Notes: generated by a model from the letters alone, not told the origin. A stretch of 48,139 nt of DNA from JABDPF01 sp036351055 (GCA_036351055.1 JAZBOH010000247.1:1-48139); one strand, 5' to 3'. Numbered from the stretch's first letter, positions 25,825 to 35,225 are shown. Numbers and translations are program-made.

Positions 25825-27369
25825 TTACAACTGGTCTTCAGGTGCTATTTTCATAAACCAGGCCTGGAAGCGGCGCCACGCAGAGGTTTGGGGTTCCCTG
25901 GTTTCCACCACCTCCCTGCCGTCGATGGTGGCATGCCAGCTGAGTTTGCGGTTTTCATCCATCTTCACCCGGTAAGCCATACTACCGACGCCTGCCAGTG
26001 TGCTGTCGGTCAATTTCCCCGCCAGGTCGGGTGACTCGATCAGAACGCCCATCTCGGTGTTGATGTCGATCGAGCGCGGGTCCAGGTTGAGCGATCCGAC
26101 AAAGATCATTTGCCGGTCGATCAGGATGCCCTTGGTGTGCAGGGTCAGCTGCTCCAGTTGCGTGCTGCCGTCGGGAGCCGTGATTTTGGCCGCATCGGCC
26201 CGGGCTTCCCACAACTCGACACCAGCTTCCAGCACATCCCTGCGGTGTGACGCGTAGGCAGAGTGAACCGGCGTATGGTTGTTGGTGGCCAGCGAGTTGG
26301 TTATCAGAACGATGCGCACACCCCTCGCGGTCAATGCCCTGATCAAGTCCAGACCCCTTTCGCGGGGGATGAAATAGGGGGTGTAGATGATGATCTCAGA
26401 TTGGGCTGCGTTCAGCAGCCTCCATATTTCCCGGGTCACCCGCTGTTGTTCGATCGAGATTTTATTCAGCAACTTGTCGGGATCATCGACAATCATCCGG
26501 GCGCCCGCCAGGTAAGGATCGAGTTCGCCCGCCAGGAGCTGTTGCATGACCTCGGTGTTGGTGACATCCGCGTAAATGGAATACCCGGACTGCCGTATCT
26601 TCTGCACGGCTTCCTGGTGCCGCTGCTCCTGCTCGCCCCGTACCTTATCGGTCAGCATCGCCTCGAAAGGTACGGCCAGTTTGTGATTCCAATAGGTATC
26701 GAAGGAAGCCGAGATTTCCTGCACGATGGGGCCACTGGCCAGCATATCGAAATCGATGAATTCCCCGCTTGTTTCGAGCTGGAAGTATTCGGCCGCGATG
26801 TTTCGCCCCCCCACGATCGATACCTGGTTGTCCACGGTGAATGACTTATTGTGCATGCGCCGGTTGGCCAGCTTGAAGTTCCCGGCGTAATTCAAAGCCT
26901 CAATGCCCTTGCGCGAGACCGGGTTGAAGATTCGCAGTTCGATATTGGGGTGCTCATCCAGCAGGCTCAGGCCGACGTCATCTACCGTCGTAAAAATATC
27001 ATCGAGCAGAAACCGCACCCGCACGCCGCGGTCCGCAGCCTCGATCAGCTTGGCTGAAAAGACCAGCCCCGCGTCATCCGGCTTCATCAGGAAGTACTGG
27101 ACATCGATGCTGGCCGCTGCAGCCTCGATCAGCTTGAGACGTGCACCAAACGCATCTTTGCCCCTGGTGAGCGGGTAGAAGCCATTGCTTATAGGAGACT
27201 GTTTTCGCCAGTCGGCGCTGGCCTTGGCCAGCGCCGTGCCACCCGTATCGGTGAGTGCCGCGGACGGCGTCCGGGGGTAGTCGATCGGTGCGCTGGCACA
27301 GGCCCCCAGCAAGGCCACGAGCGACAGGCAGAGAACTGCCCGGCCTATCGTTTTCAACGGTATCAACAT
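25825..27369 (-). CDS. Phospholipase D / cardiolipin synthase C-like lipoprotein
   Basis: 514 aa with two HKD phosphodiesterase motifs: HNKSFTVD (about 173-180) and HTKGILID (about 408-415), each followed by the G-G/S-N (GGRN, GSLN) signature. The N-terminus has a lipobox ending LLGAC, so it is probably a membrane-anchored lipoprotein. Domain order matches ClsC/YmdC-like enzymes that make cardiolipin from phosphatidylglycerol and phosphatidylethanolamine, though ClsC usually needs partner YmdB, which is not seen here. ATG 27369 is preferred over TTG 27378. Confidence 0.87.
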   Translation of the reverse strand: MLIPLKTIGRAVLCLSLVALLGACASAPIDYPRTPSAALTDTGGTALAKASADWRKQSPISNGFYPLTRGKDAFGARLKLIEAAAASIDVQYFLMKPDDAGLVFSAKLIEAADRGVRVRFLLDDIFTTVDDVGLSLLDEHPNIELRIFNPVSRKGIEALNYAGNFKLANRRMHNKSFTVDNQVSIVGGRNIAAEYFQLETSGEFIDFDMLASGPIVQEISASFDTYWNHKLAVPFEAMLTDKVRGEQEQRHQEAVQKIRQSGYSIYADVTNTEVMQQLLAGELDPYLAGARMIVDDPDKLLNKISIEQQRVTREIWRLLNAAQSEIIIYTPYFIPRERGLDLIRALTARGVRIVLITNSLATNNHTPVHSAYASHRRDVLEAGVELWEARADAAKITAPDGSTQLEQLTLHTKGILIDRQMIFVGSLNLDPRSIDINTEMGVLIESPDLAGKLTDSTLAGVGSMAYRVKMDENRKLSWHATIDGREVVETREPQTSAWRRFQAWFMKIAPEDQL

Positions 27370-27430
27370 ATTCCTCAATTTTCTTGGTGTCCTCGGGTCT
27401 TCGGTTTGCAGCCAGGCTGCGGCCCGGGCT

Positions 27431-27439
27431 TGCTAGAAT
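27431..27439 (+). promoter_or_regulatory. Extended -10 element upstream of the DUF1287 gene
   Basis: TGC-TAGAAT at 27431-27439, a TGn extended -10, about 82 nt before the ATG at 27521. No good -35 is visible at 16-18 nt. Low confidence. Confidence 0.3.
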
Positions 27440-27520
27440 ACTATCCTAAATGCTGGCCGGGGTGCCCGGTCAGGTCGAAACAGGGGGTTATGGGGATGCC
27501 AGCCCCTGGCTGATGATGAA

Positions 27521-28108
27521 ATGAAGTTGCTGTTCGCCGCTATTGTGTTCTTCTCGCTTCCTGTTGCTGCGATTGCAGATTCGTTCGAACAGGCTTTGGC
27601 CACGGCAGCGCTTGAGAGAACGACGCATTCGGTACGCTACGATGGCTCCTACATGACTATCGCCTACCCGGGAGGTGACGTCCCCGCCGATGTCGGCGTG
27701 TGTACGGATGTGGTCATACGCGCATACAGGGCCACCGGGACAGACCTGCAACAATTGGTTCACGAGGATATGTCAGAGAACTTTGAGCGCTATCCTTCAA
27801 AACGGATCTGGGGCCTGCAAGAACCGGATTCCAACATCGACCACCGAAGGGTCCCCAATCTGCAGGTGTTCTTTAAACGTCATGGCACAGACTTGCCGGT
27901 ATCCGACCGGGCTGATGCGTTTCTACCCGGGGACATCGTGACATGGACCTTGCCCGGGAACCTGCCCCATATCGGGATCGTCAGCGACAGGGTGGACCCC
28001 GCCAGCGGGCGGCGGATGGTTGTTCACAACATTGGCGCGGGACCTGTGCTTGAAGACATGCTGTTCAAATACCCGGTAACGGGTCACTATCGGTATATTC
28101 CGGATTGA
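27521..28108 (+). CDS. DUF1287 secreted protein
   Basis: 195 aa with a Sec signal (MKLLFAAIVFFSLPVAAIADS). The DUF1287 family pattern is clear: YPGGDVPADVGVCTDVVIRAYR, DSNIDHRRVPNLQVFF and LPHIGIVSD. The Cys-His arrangement (VCTD and LPHIGIV) is reminiscent of NlpC/P60-like amidase folds; this is inference, and the family has no settled activity. The GNAT start overlaps its stop. Confidence 0.88.
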   Translation: MKLLFAAIVFFSLPVAAIADSFEQALATAALERTTHSVRYDGSYMTIAYPGGDVPADVGVCTDVVIRAYRATGTDLQQLVHEDMSENFERYPSKRIWGLQEPDSNIDHRRVPNLQVFFKRHGTDLPVSDRADAFLPGDIVTWTLPGNLPHIGIVSDRVDPASGRRMVVHNIGAGPVLEDMLFKYPVTGHYRYIPD

Positions 28109-28641
28109 TCAACAAGGCAGCGCCTGATGAGCAGCCAAAACTTGTACATGGAAACAATGAATTGAACCTGCATATCCAGAAAGCGACGGCAGAAGACGCC
28201 GGCATCATCCTCGGCTTTATCAGCGAACTGGCCCTATACGAAAAAGAGCCGGACGCGGTCGTGGCAACCGAGGAGGACATCGCGGCCAGGCTATTCAACC
28301 CGGAAACGACCACCGCGGCCCTGATTGCTTACTGTGAAGGCCAGCCCGTGGGGTTTGCGGTCTATTTCCTGAACTTTTCCACTTGGCTGGGACGCGACGG
28401 CCTGTTTCTTGAAGATCTGTACGTGTCACCCCTCTATCGCGGCAAGGGTTTTGGCAAGGCCCTGCTGAAATACCTGGCGCGCATCGCGGTGGATAAAAAC
28501 TGCGGCCGCTTCGAATGGAATGTGCTGGACTGGAACCAGCCAGCCATCCGCTTCTACGAGTCCCTCGGCGCACGCGCCCAGAGCGAATGGATCGGCTACC
28601 GCCTGGAGGGGCAGGCTTTGCTTGAGCTGGCGAAGGAGTAG
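28105..28641 (+). CDS. GNAT-family N-acetyltransferase
   Basis: About 178-aa acetyl-CoA transferase. The acyl-CoA binding motif A is intact (YRGKGFGKALLKYLARIA, with Rx2GxG/A), and LEDLYVSPLYRGKG and RFYESLGA are typical of the polyamine/SSAT-like GNATs. TTG 28105 overlaps the preceding stop (TTGA); a TTG at 28162 would remove a non-conserved N-terminal 19 residues, so the start is unsure. Substrate: possibly a polyamine or amino group, by similarity to spermidine/spermine acetyltransferases. Confidence 0.87.
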   Translation: MINKAAPDEQPKLVHGNNELNLHIQKATAEDAGIILGFISELALYEKEPDAVVATEEDIAARLFNPETTTAALIAYCEGQPVGFAVYFLNFSTWLGRDGLFLEDLYVSPLYRGKGFGKALLKYLARIAVDKNCGRFEWNVLDWNQPAIRFYESLGARAQSEWIGYRLEGQALLELAKE

Positions 28642-28668
28642 GATAGCCTCCAGGGGGAAGGAGATTTC

Positions 28669-29040
28669 ATGATTCTGCTTATCGTTTTATTCGCTATCCT
28701 GATCTTTATGGCCGGTGTCGTCCTGATGATCAGACCCTCCCTTGTCTTCGATTTTCTCGGGTCGAACAGTGACAAGGGCTGGGTTTATGCCTCCGCCATC
28801 GTTGTCAGGGCCCTGCTGGGCTGGATATTGATCCAGCAGTCGGTTAACTCAAAATTCCCGCAAATCGTCGAGATTTTTGGCTGGCTGATGCTCTTTGCGG
28901 CCCTGTTCCTGTTGTTACTCGGACGGACGCGCTTCACCCGCCTGATACGCTGGCTCACGGGGAAACTCAGTCACCTCAGCCGCGTGGCTGGCGTGTTTGC
29001 GATGATTTTTGGTGCATTGCTGGTCTACGTCTTTCTGTAG
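28669..29040 (+). CDS. Small membrane protein, 123 aa
   Basis: Mostly hydrophobic with about four predicted membrane helices (about 2-21, 39-58, 64-84 and 103-122). AAGGAGA precedes the ATG at an ideal distance. No family recognised and no catalytic residues evident. It is third of the run DUF1287-GNAT-membrane protein and converges on the LacI gene. Confidence 0.75.
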   Translation: MILLIVLFAILIFMAGVVLMIRPSLVFDFLGSNSDKGWVYASAIVVRALLGWILIQQSVNSKFPQIVEIFGWLMLFAALFLLLLGRTRFTRLIRWLTGKLSHLSRVAGVFAMIFGALLVYVFL

Positions 29041-29052
29041 ACTGCCCCGGGC

Positions 29053-30081
29053 TTAGTGTTTCGGCGGCGCCGCCGCGGAGTCACGGATGATCAGTTCGTG
29101 GGGCACGATTTCGGGTTCAGCGTCCTTGCTGCGGCCGTTCTCGATTTCGTACAACAGCCGCTGCATCACGCGTTCACCGATGTGCCGGGCAGGTTGCGCC
29201 ACCGTGGTCAGGGGCGGATCGGTGATCTTTGCGTAGCGGTTGTCATCGAATCCGACCACGGAAATGTCTTCCGGCACCCGGAGCCCGGCTGATTTCAGCG
29301 CGTGCAGGCAACCCATGGCCATTTCGTCGTTGGCGCAAAAAATGGCGGTGGGACGTTTTGGGTGGGCCAGGAGCTTCCCGGTGGCTGCGATGGCGCCTTC
29401 GATGGTGAGTCTGCCTTCGACCACCCAGCCGCTATCGATGACCTGGTTCGCACGGGTCATGGCTTCCCTGTAGCCGTTTTCCCTGTCCCGGGTCAGCAGT
29501 GTCTTGTGTTCACCGAAAATGAAAGCAATGCGTTCATGGCCGAGCCCCTGCAGGTAGCTGGTGGCTTCCCTGGCTGCGGCAAAGTTGTCGATGTGAACGC
29601 CAGGGCAGGAGGCCAGTTCATCGGTGATGGTTTCACAACCGATCACCATCGGCAGGGCCCGGTGGCTGGTGGCGGACAGAACCCGCGTTCCAAACGGCGA
29701 CAGGCTGGCTAACAGAACAATCCCGTCAGCCTGGCGTGAAACCACCATGGAACCGATCTCGTCGGCCGTCATGGTGTTGAACTGTGTTTCGCTGATCAGC
29801 AGCGAATATCCCTTGTCGCTTGCCACGTCACGAATACCGCGCATCACAGCGGTAAAAAACGGATCCCCTACCGAGGGAAGCACCACCATGATGACATGGG
29901 TTTTTCCGCGGCGAAAACTTTGCGCCAAGGTATTGGGCGAGTAGCCGGTTTCATTGATCGCTGTTTGCACCCGTTCGCGGGTTCCCGGCCGCACGCGATG
30001 CGGCTCATTGACGCAACGCGAGACCGTGGCAATGGACACACCTGCGAGTTTGGCGACGTCTTTGATGGAGGCCCGGCTCAT
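29053..30081 (-). CDS. LacI-family transcriptional regulator (LacI-1)
   Basis: 342-aa sugar-responsive repressor. The start at ATG 30081 has GGAG 6 nt upstream; a TTG at 30087 is less likely. The N-terminal helix-turn-helix has SIATVSRCVN as recognition helix, followed by hinge helix NTLAQSFRRG and a periplasmic-binding-protein-like sensor domain (about 60-335). Divergent from galM, with the palindrome at 30110 between them, it probably represses itself, galM and the neighbouring sites (30110, 31170, 37243, 46079). The effector is likely a xyloside, xylose or a glycoside; not determined. Confidence 0.9.
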   Translation of the reverse strand: MSRASIKDVAKLAGVSIATVSRCVNEPHRVRPGTRERVQTAINETGYSPNTLAQSFRRGKTHVIMVVLPSVGDPFFTAVMRGIRDVASDKGYSLLISETQFNTMTADEIGSMVVSRQADGIVLLASLSPFGTRVLSATSHRALPMVIGCETITDELASCPGVHIDNFAAAREATSYLQGLGHERIAFIFGEHKTLLTRDRENGYREAMTRANQVIDSGWVVEGRLTIEGAIAATGKLLAHPKRPTAIFCANDEMAMGCLHALKSAGLRVPEDISVVGFDDNRYAKITDPPLTTVAQPARHIGERVMQRLLYEIENGRSKDAEPEIVPHELIIRDSAAAPPKH

Positions 30082-30103
30082 GTTCAACTCCAGGAGAATA
30101 GTG

Positions 30104-30109
30104 TAAGAT
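30104..30109 (+). promoter_or_regulatory. Candidate -10 for galM
   Basis: TAAGAT ends directly against the operator at 30110, the same geometry as at xylB and the GH1 gene. No convincing -35 is seen, so this may be a weak or activator-dependent promoter, or the wrong hexamer. Confidence 0.3.
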
Positions 30110-30123
30110 TGTAAACGTTTACA
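30110..30123. promoter_or_regulatory. LacI-family operator O1 (lacI-1/galM)
   Basis: TGTAAACGTTTACA, a perfect 14-bp palindrome (TT/AA flanks extend it to 16), in the 63-bp divergent gap between LacI-1 and galM. It matches the CcpA/LacI-type consensus TGWAARCGYTWWCA. Identical to the site before xylB. Confidence 0.85.
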
Positions 30124-30144
30124 AACTGTTACGCCAATACGCCG

Positions 30145-31146
30145 ATGACTACCATAAAAAATTCAGAAATACAGACATCCCAATTGCAGGCCGAGAACGG
30201 TTTGAACGTCAGCCTGCTCAACTACGGGGCGACCTTGCAGTCATTGCGGGTGCCGACCGCCAATGGGCCGGTGGAAGTTCTTCTGACTTATCCGGACATC
30301 GAAGACTACCTCGGTGATACTTTCTGCCTGGGCAGTACCGTGGGGCGTTATGCCGGCCGCATCGATTCCGGCCGTTTCGAGTTGAATGGGAAAACCTATC
30401 AACTCGATTGCAATGACAAGAAACACGGGCATTGCCTGCATGGCGGTTTGGGTGGTTTCCACACGCATTTCTGGAGCGTTGACGAAGACCCGAACTCCAA
30501 TGCGGTGTTGTACCGTACCGAATCGCCCGACGGCGACCAGGGTTTTCCGGGCAGGATGAAGGTGACGGTCCGCTACAGCCTGGTGAGCCGGATGTGCCTG
30601 CAGATCGACTATTTTGCCGAGGCGGAAAGTGAAACGGTGATCAACCTGACCAACCACGCGTATTTCAACCTGAACGGAGACAATTCGAGCATCGCCAACC
30701 ACGAGGTCTGGATCAACTCGGAACTGTACCTGCCGATGGGCCCCGACATGTTGCCGACAGGAAACATCAGCAACGTAAAAGGCACCGTGTTTGATTTCCG
30801 GACCAAGGTGGCCCTGGCTGAGCGGCTGGGAAAACCTGCGCCCCAGTTAGAACTGGCAGGTGGTTTCGATCATTTCTTTTTGCTGAACAAGGCGATGAAA
30901 TACCCGGCGATTGCCGCCTCGGTCGCGTCCCCTGAAACCGGAATACGGATGAAACTCTACAGTTCCCGACCGGGCGTCCAGTTCTACACGGGTAATTCCC
31001 TGGCCAGCCCGTTCGTAAAGCAATCCGGGCTCTGCCTGGAATTCCAGAACGCACCCAACGCGCCCAATGTGGAAGGCTTCCCTTCGTCCCTGCTCAAGCC
31101 CGGGCACCTCTGGCACCGCCAGCTGGTGATGGAATTCGAAAGTTGA
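30145..31146 (+). CDS. galM: Aldose 1-epimerase (mutarotase)
   Basis: 333-aa enzyme interconverting alpha and beta anomers of aldoses. Substrate and catalytic motifs: HGHCLHGGLGGFHTHFW (about 92-108), NLTNHAYFNLNG (catalytic His about 176) and GLCLEFQNAPNAPN (catalytic Glu about 303). It has no signal peptide, so it is cytoplasmic and suits sugars entering XylA/XylB or glucokinase. It starts 21 nt after operator O1 and lacks a clear Shine-Dalgarno. XylB follows behind its own promoter and operator. Confidence 0.92.
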   Translation: MTTIKNSEIQTSQLQAENGLNVSLLNYGATLQSLRVPTANGPVEVLLTYPDIEDYLGDTFCLGSTVGRYAGRIDSGRFELNGKTYQLDCNDKKHGHCLHGGLGGFHTHFWSVDEDPNSNAVLYRTESPDGDQGFPGRMKVTVRYSLVSRMCLQIDYFAEAESETVINLTNHAYFNLNGDNSSIANHEVWINSELYLPMGPDMLPTGNISNVKGTVFDFRTKVALAERLGKPAPQLELAGGFDHFFLLNKAMKYPAIAASVASPETGIRMKLYSSRPGVQFYTGNSLASPFVKQSGLCLEFQNAPNAPNVEGFPSSLLKPGHLWHRQLVMEFES

Positions 31147-31170
31147 GCGTACCCGGTAGCCGTGTATAAT
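31143..31170 (+). promoter_or_regulatory. Promoter of xylB
   Basis: TTGAGC (31143-31148), 16-bp spacer, TATAAT (31165-31170, perfect -10). The last T of the -10 is also the first base of operator O2, so a repressor bound at O2 would block the initiation region. The -35 overlaps the galM stop. Confidence 0.65.
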
Positions 31171-31183
31171 GTAAACGTTTACA
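31170..31183. promoter_or_regulatory. LacI-family operator O2 (xylB)
   Basis: TGTAAACGTTTACA, identical to O1, 25 nt before the xylB ATG and immediately after its -10. Confidence 0.85.
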
Positions 31184-31207
31184 AAATGCGGCAAGCCGGC
31201 TAGTTCA

Positions 31208-32689
31208 ATGAAAACTGTTGTTGGGATCGACCTGGGCACCCAGTCCCTGAAAGTCATATTTTATGACTTCGACGCGCGTGAAGTCGTGGTGTCCGGGAGT
31301 GCCCGGCTCGACCTCTACCAGGACGATAACGGCGCTGCTGAACAGCAAGCACACTGGTGGCTGAGCGCTTTGCATGATGTTATGGACCGGGTGGGCCACG
31401 AAGTGCGGCAGTCGGCCGTGGCTGTTGGCGTATCGGGCCAGCAGCATGGTTTTGTCCCGGTTTCAGAGAGCGGCCGGGTGCTGGCGCCGGTCAAGCTGTG
31501 GTGCGATACGTCCACGGTTGCCGAGTGTGATGAAATCATGGCGGCCTACGGCGGGCCGCAGAAGTGCCTGGACGAAGTCGGGAACCTGATCGTTCCCGGT
31601 TACACGGCCTCCAAGATCCGCTGGTTCGCGAAACATGGCGGGGCCCTCTATGACCAGCTTGACTGCATCCTGCTGCCACACGATTACCTGAACTATTACC
31701 TGACCGGTGAACGCTGCATGGAAGCCGGTGACGCTTCGGGCACCGGGCTGCTGAACATCAGAACGCGCACATGGTCGCGCGGCATGCTTGGCGCGGTGGA
31801 TCCCGATCGTGACCTGTCGCAGTGCCTTCCTCGTTTAAGCACCGCAATGGGGATTATCGGCCATGTCAGCGCTGAGGCGGCTCAAAAAACCGGTCTGCCG
31901 GAAGGCATACCGGTATCCACCGGCGGCGGAGACAACATGATGGGGGCGATCGGCACTGGCAACGTCAGTGCGGGCAAGGTCACCATGAGCCTGGGAACAT
32001 CCGGCACTGTTTATGCCTGTTCAGATCAGCCGGTTATCGACCCACGGGGTGAAATTGCAGCCTTCTGCTCGTCTACCGGCGGCTGGCTTCCCTTGATGTG
32101 CACGATGAACTGCACGGTGACTACCGAGTTGATGCGCGGCGTGCTGGATGCCGACATGACCTCTTTCGAAGCGGCCATAAGCCAGTCTCCCCGTGGCGCG
32201 GATGGCGTGATCACGCTGCCCTTTTTCAACGGAGAACGCACTCCCAACCTGCCTAACGCCAAGGCCTGTATCGTCGGCCTGGACGGCCAGAATACAAAGC
32301 GCGAGAACCTGCTGCGCTCGGCAATGGAAGGCGCCACCTTCGCCCTGCGCTTCGGTGTCGACCGCTTGTGCGAACTGGGCATCGAGGCTGATGAGATCCT
32401 CCTGACCGGTGGTGGCGCAGGCAGCGCCACCTGGCGCCAGGTCGTGGCGGACGTCTGCAACGCGCCGGTCACGGTGCTCGCGCAGGACCAAGGCGCCGGA
32501 TTCGGTGCCGCCTTACAGGCGCTGGCAGTGCTGGAAAACGAAACCGACATGCAAGGCCTGGCCGACCGGCACCTGGCCAGGAACGAGGCGCTGTGCTGTG
32601 AACCCGGCAAATCCGCCGTGAACTATTACAACGAGGCGTATGCGAAGTACCAGGAAGCGGTCGAGACCATTACGCCGCTGTATGCCTGA
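31208..32689 (+). CDS. xylB: Xylulokinase
   Basis: 493-aa FGGY-family kinase converting D-xylulose to xylulose 5-phosphate. VGIDLGTQSLKVI is the N-terminal phosphate-binding motif, SGQQHG a substrate loop, STGGGDNMMGAIGTG contains the catalytic Asp, and LTGGGAGSATWRQVVADVCN is the second ATP/adenosine motif. With xylA it forms the classic xylose isomerase pathway into the pentose phosphate route. Repression through O2 is likely. No clear Shine-Dalgarno precedes the ATG. Confidence 0.95.
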   Translation: MKTVVGIDLGTQSLKVIFYDFDAREVVVSGSARLDLYQDDNGAAEQQAHWWLSALHDVMDRVGHEVRQSAVAVGVSGQQHGFVPVSESGRVLAPVKLWCDTSTVAECDEIMAAYGGPQKCLDEVGNLIVPGYTASKIRWFAKHGGALYDQLDCILLPHDYLNYYLTGERCMEAGDASGTGLLNIRTRTWSRGMLGAVDPDRDLSQCLPRLSTAMGIIGHVSAEAAQKTGLPEGIPVSTGGGDNMMGAIGTGNVSAGKVTMSLGTSGTVYACSDQPVIDPRGEIAAFCSSTGGWLPLMCTMNCTVTTELMRGVLDADMTSFEAAISQSPRGADGVITLPFFNGERTPNLPNAKACIVGLDGQNTKRENLLRSAMEGATFALRFGVDRLCELGIEADEILLTGGGAGSATWRQVVADVCNAPVTVLAQDQGAGFGAALQALAVLENETDMQGLADRHLARNEALCCEPGKSAVNYYNEAYAKYQEAVETITPLYA

Positions 32690-32742
32690 ACGATTTCCAT
32701 GAACCTGACAAGCATCAACACACCGTAAGCGAGGCAAGGAAC

Positions 32743-34083
32743 ATGAGCAGAACACTTTTTACCGGTGACAAGGAATATTTCCCCGGCATTGGACAAATCC
32801 AGTACGAGGGCCCGGGTTCCGATAACCCGCTTGCCTACAAGGCCTATGACGCCAACCGGGTTATCGCCGGCAGGACCATGGAAGACCACCTTCGTTTCGC
32901 CGTGTGTTACTGGCACACGTTTTGCGCCGATGGCGGCGACCCGTTTGGCCCCGGCACCCGCGTGCACCCCTGGGGTGGCAGCAGCGACAAGATGGTCAAT
33001 GCGCGCAGCAAGATCGACGCGGCGTTTGAATTTTTTACCAAGATGGACGTGCCGTTCTATTGCTTCCATGACCGCGATATCGCACCCGAGGGTGACAGCG
33101 TGGCCCAGTCCGAAGCGAACCTGCAGGAACTGGTCGGGATGGCGAAAGAACGCCAGGACGCGACCGGCATGCAGTTGCTGTGGGGCACGGCCAATGTCTT
33201 CTCGCACCCGCGCTACATGAACGGCGCTTCTACCAACCCGGACTTCGCCGTCGTGGCTCATGCCGGCGCCCAGGTGAAGGCGGCCCTGGACGCCACGGTT
33301 GCGCTGGGTGGCCAGAACTACGTGTTCTGGGGTGGCCGCGAAGGTTATTCTTGCCTGTTCAATACCAATACGAAAAAAGAACTGGCCCACATGGGCCGCT
33401 TCCTGACCATGGCCCGGGATTACGGCCGCAGCATCGGTTTCAAGGGCACCTTCCTGATCGAGCCCAAGCCGATGGAACCGATGTACCACCAGTACGACGT
33501 GGACTCGCAGACGGTTATCGGATTCCTGCGTGAACACGGCCTGCAGGATGATTTCAAACTGAACATCGAAGCCAACCACGCCACGCTGGCCGGTCACAGC
33601 GCGGCCCATGACCTGCAGATGGCCGTTGACGCCGGAATGCTGGGCTCTATCGATGCGAACCGTGGTAACCCGCAGAACGGCTGGGATACGGACCAGTTCC
33701 CGACCGACATGTACGACTGTGTACAGAGCATGCTGGTCGTGCTGGCGGCCGGAGGCCTGGGTTCAGGCGGTTTCAACTTCGACGCCAAGGTGCGGCGCGA
33801 ATCCACCCGGCTCGAAGACCTGTTTATCGGCCACATTGGCGGCATCGATGCCTACGCCCGCGCCCTGGTCATTGCCGACCGCATCATCAGCGACGGCAAG
33901 CTGGATGCGTTCAAGGCCACCCGTTACGCCAGTTTTGACAGCGGTGAAGGCCAACGCTTCGAAGCGGGACAACTGGCCCTGGCGGACCTGCGTAACCTGG
34001 CCGCAGAAGCCGGTGAGCCGGAAAATGTCAGCGGTCAACAGGAGTGGGTCGAAAACCTGTTCAACGACTACATGTTCAGTTGA
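32743..34083 (+). CDS. xylA: Xylose isomerase
   Basis: 446-aa metal-dependent enzyme converting D-xylose to D-xylulose. Active-site motifs of the class II enzyme are complete: YCFHDRDIAPEG (catalytic His/Asp), YVFWGGREGY, LIEPKPMEPMYHQYD (metal Glu and Lys), NIEANHATLAGHS and SIDANRGNPQNGWDTDQFP. A good AAGGAAC ribosome site precedes ATG. It lies 53 nt after xylB; the next gene starts on its stop (TGATG). Confidence 0.96.
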   Translation: MSRTLFTGDKEYFPGIGQIQYEGPGSDNPLAYKAYDANRVIAGRTMEDHLRFAVCYWHTFCADGGDPFGPGTRVHPWGGSSDKMVNARSKIDAAFEFFTKMDVPFYCFHDRDIAPEGDSVAQSEANLQELVGMAKERQDATGMQLLWGTANVFSHPRYMNGASTNPDFAVVAHAGAQVKAALDATVALGGQNYVFWGGREGYSCLFNTNTKKELAHMGRFLTMARDYGRSIGFKGTFLIEPKPMEPMYHQYDVDSQTVIGFLREHGLQDDFKLNIEANHATLAGHSAAHDLQMAVDAGMLGSIDANRGNPQNGWDTDQFPTDMYDCVQSMLVVLAAGGLGSGGFNFDAKVRRESTRLEDLFIGHIGGIDAYARALVIADRIISDGKLDAFKATRYASFDSGEGQRFEAGQLALADLRNLAAEAGEPENVSGQQEWVENLFNDYMFS

Positions 34084-35225
34084 TGAAAATCGCCGTTAAG
34101 CGGCTATTCATTCTTGCATTGACTGTACTGGCAGCCTGGATGTCCCCTGGCTGCCTTGCCAAGGATGCGCCTGGCAAGCAACGCCTGTTCATCATAGGGC
34201 AAGACCTGATGTCGGTGCGTGGGTACTACCAGAGCGGATGCTGCCCCGTACCTGATGCTAAAACCGCCTACCTGGATTTCTACAACCTGCTTTCCGAAGA
34301 AGCCGGATATGGTGGCCTGGGTATGGACCTGGAAGGAAAGCCGGTCGAGAAAGACTGGGACTGGGGCGCCGGTCCAGCCAATGCCTGGAAAAGTGCCACG
34401 GAATTCGAAGGGGGTTTTGCGATAGGCCTTTCCCTTACCGAAAACGAACACCCCGGTGGCCTTGACCGTATTGTTTCCGGCGAACTCGATGACAATGCCC
34501 GCCATTTGGCGCGTTTTATTCGCCTGGTTGACCGGCCTGTCTACCTTCGTATTGCTTATGAATTTGACGGTGGCTGGAATCATGGCTATGAGAACAGCAA
34601 ACGCTACATTGAAGTGTACCGGCGTATCGTCGACATCCTGCGTGCAGAAGGTGTAAGCAACGTTGAGTATGTCTGGCAGGCCGCGGCGTTTCCCCTGGAT
34701 GTGCTGGCCGATGGTGCTTACACCGACTACCGCGAGTGGTACCCGGGTGATGACTACGTTGACTGGATGGGCGTTTCATTGTTTATTGGGCTGGACGAAG
34801 TACCTTCTGTAGAAACGGCATTTGTTCCGCCCACCGCCCGTGTGCTGATCGGGCGGATGCTCGAATTGGCAAGGGAAAAGGGCAAGCCGGTGATGATCGC
34901 CGAGGCGGCCCCCCAGGGGTTCGACCTGGCCAACGGAAGCAATTCACACATCACGCCGATGCTGGACGGCAAACCCGGTGAGGGAAGGGTTGATCGTAGC
35001 CCCGAGGAAATCTGGGATGCCTGGTTCGCCCCGGTGTTCGAACTGATGGATAAAAACAGTGACGTTATCTATGCGCTGGCCTACATCAACTGCCATTGGG
35101 ATGCCCAGGCCATGTGGGGCCCGCCCTACAACAGCGGTTACTGGGGTGATACCCGGCTCGAGGTGAATTCCTACCTGGCTGACCGGTTCAGCATAGCCAT
35201 CGAACGCTGGCGCGCAATGGAATAG
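34083..35225 (+). CDS. Secreted clan GH-A (GH26-like) glycoside hydrolase
   Basis: 380 aa starting at ATG 34083 within the xylA stop (TGATG overlap). N-terminal hydrophobic signal (residues 7-20) and a Cys at 24, possibly a lipoprotein but with a poor lipobox (SPGC). A (beta/alpha)8 catalytic domain of clan GH-A: YLRIAYEFDGGWNHGY holds the likely acid/base E160 and GKPVMIAEAAPQGF the likely nucleophile E274; DWMGVSLFIGLDE sits between. The arrangement resembles GH26 mannanases and beta-1,3-xylanases. Fusion to the xyl operon favours a xylan-type or mixed substrate, but this is inference. Confidence 0.75.
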   Translation: MKIAVKRLFILALTVLAAWMSPGCLAKDAPGKQRLFIIGQDLMSVRGYYQSGCCPVPDAKTAYLDFYNLLSEEAGYGGLGMDLEGKPVEKDWDWGAGPANAWKSATEFEGGFAIGLSLTENEHPGGLDRIVSGELDDNARHLARFIRLVDRPVYLRIAYEFDGGWNHGYENSKRYIEVYRRIVDILRAEGVSNVEYVWQAAAFPLDVLADGAYTDYREWYPGDDYVDWMGVSLFIGLDEVPSVETAFVPPTARVLIGRMLELAREKGKPVMIAEAAPQGFDLANGSNSHITPMLDGKPGEGRVDRSPEEIWDAWFAPVFELMDKNSDVIYALAYINCHWDAQAMWGPPYNSGYWGDTRLEVNSYLADRFSIAIERWRAME

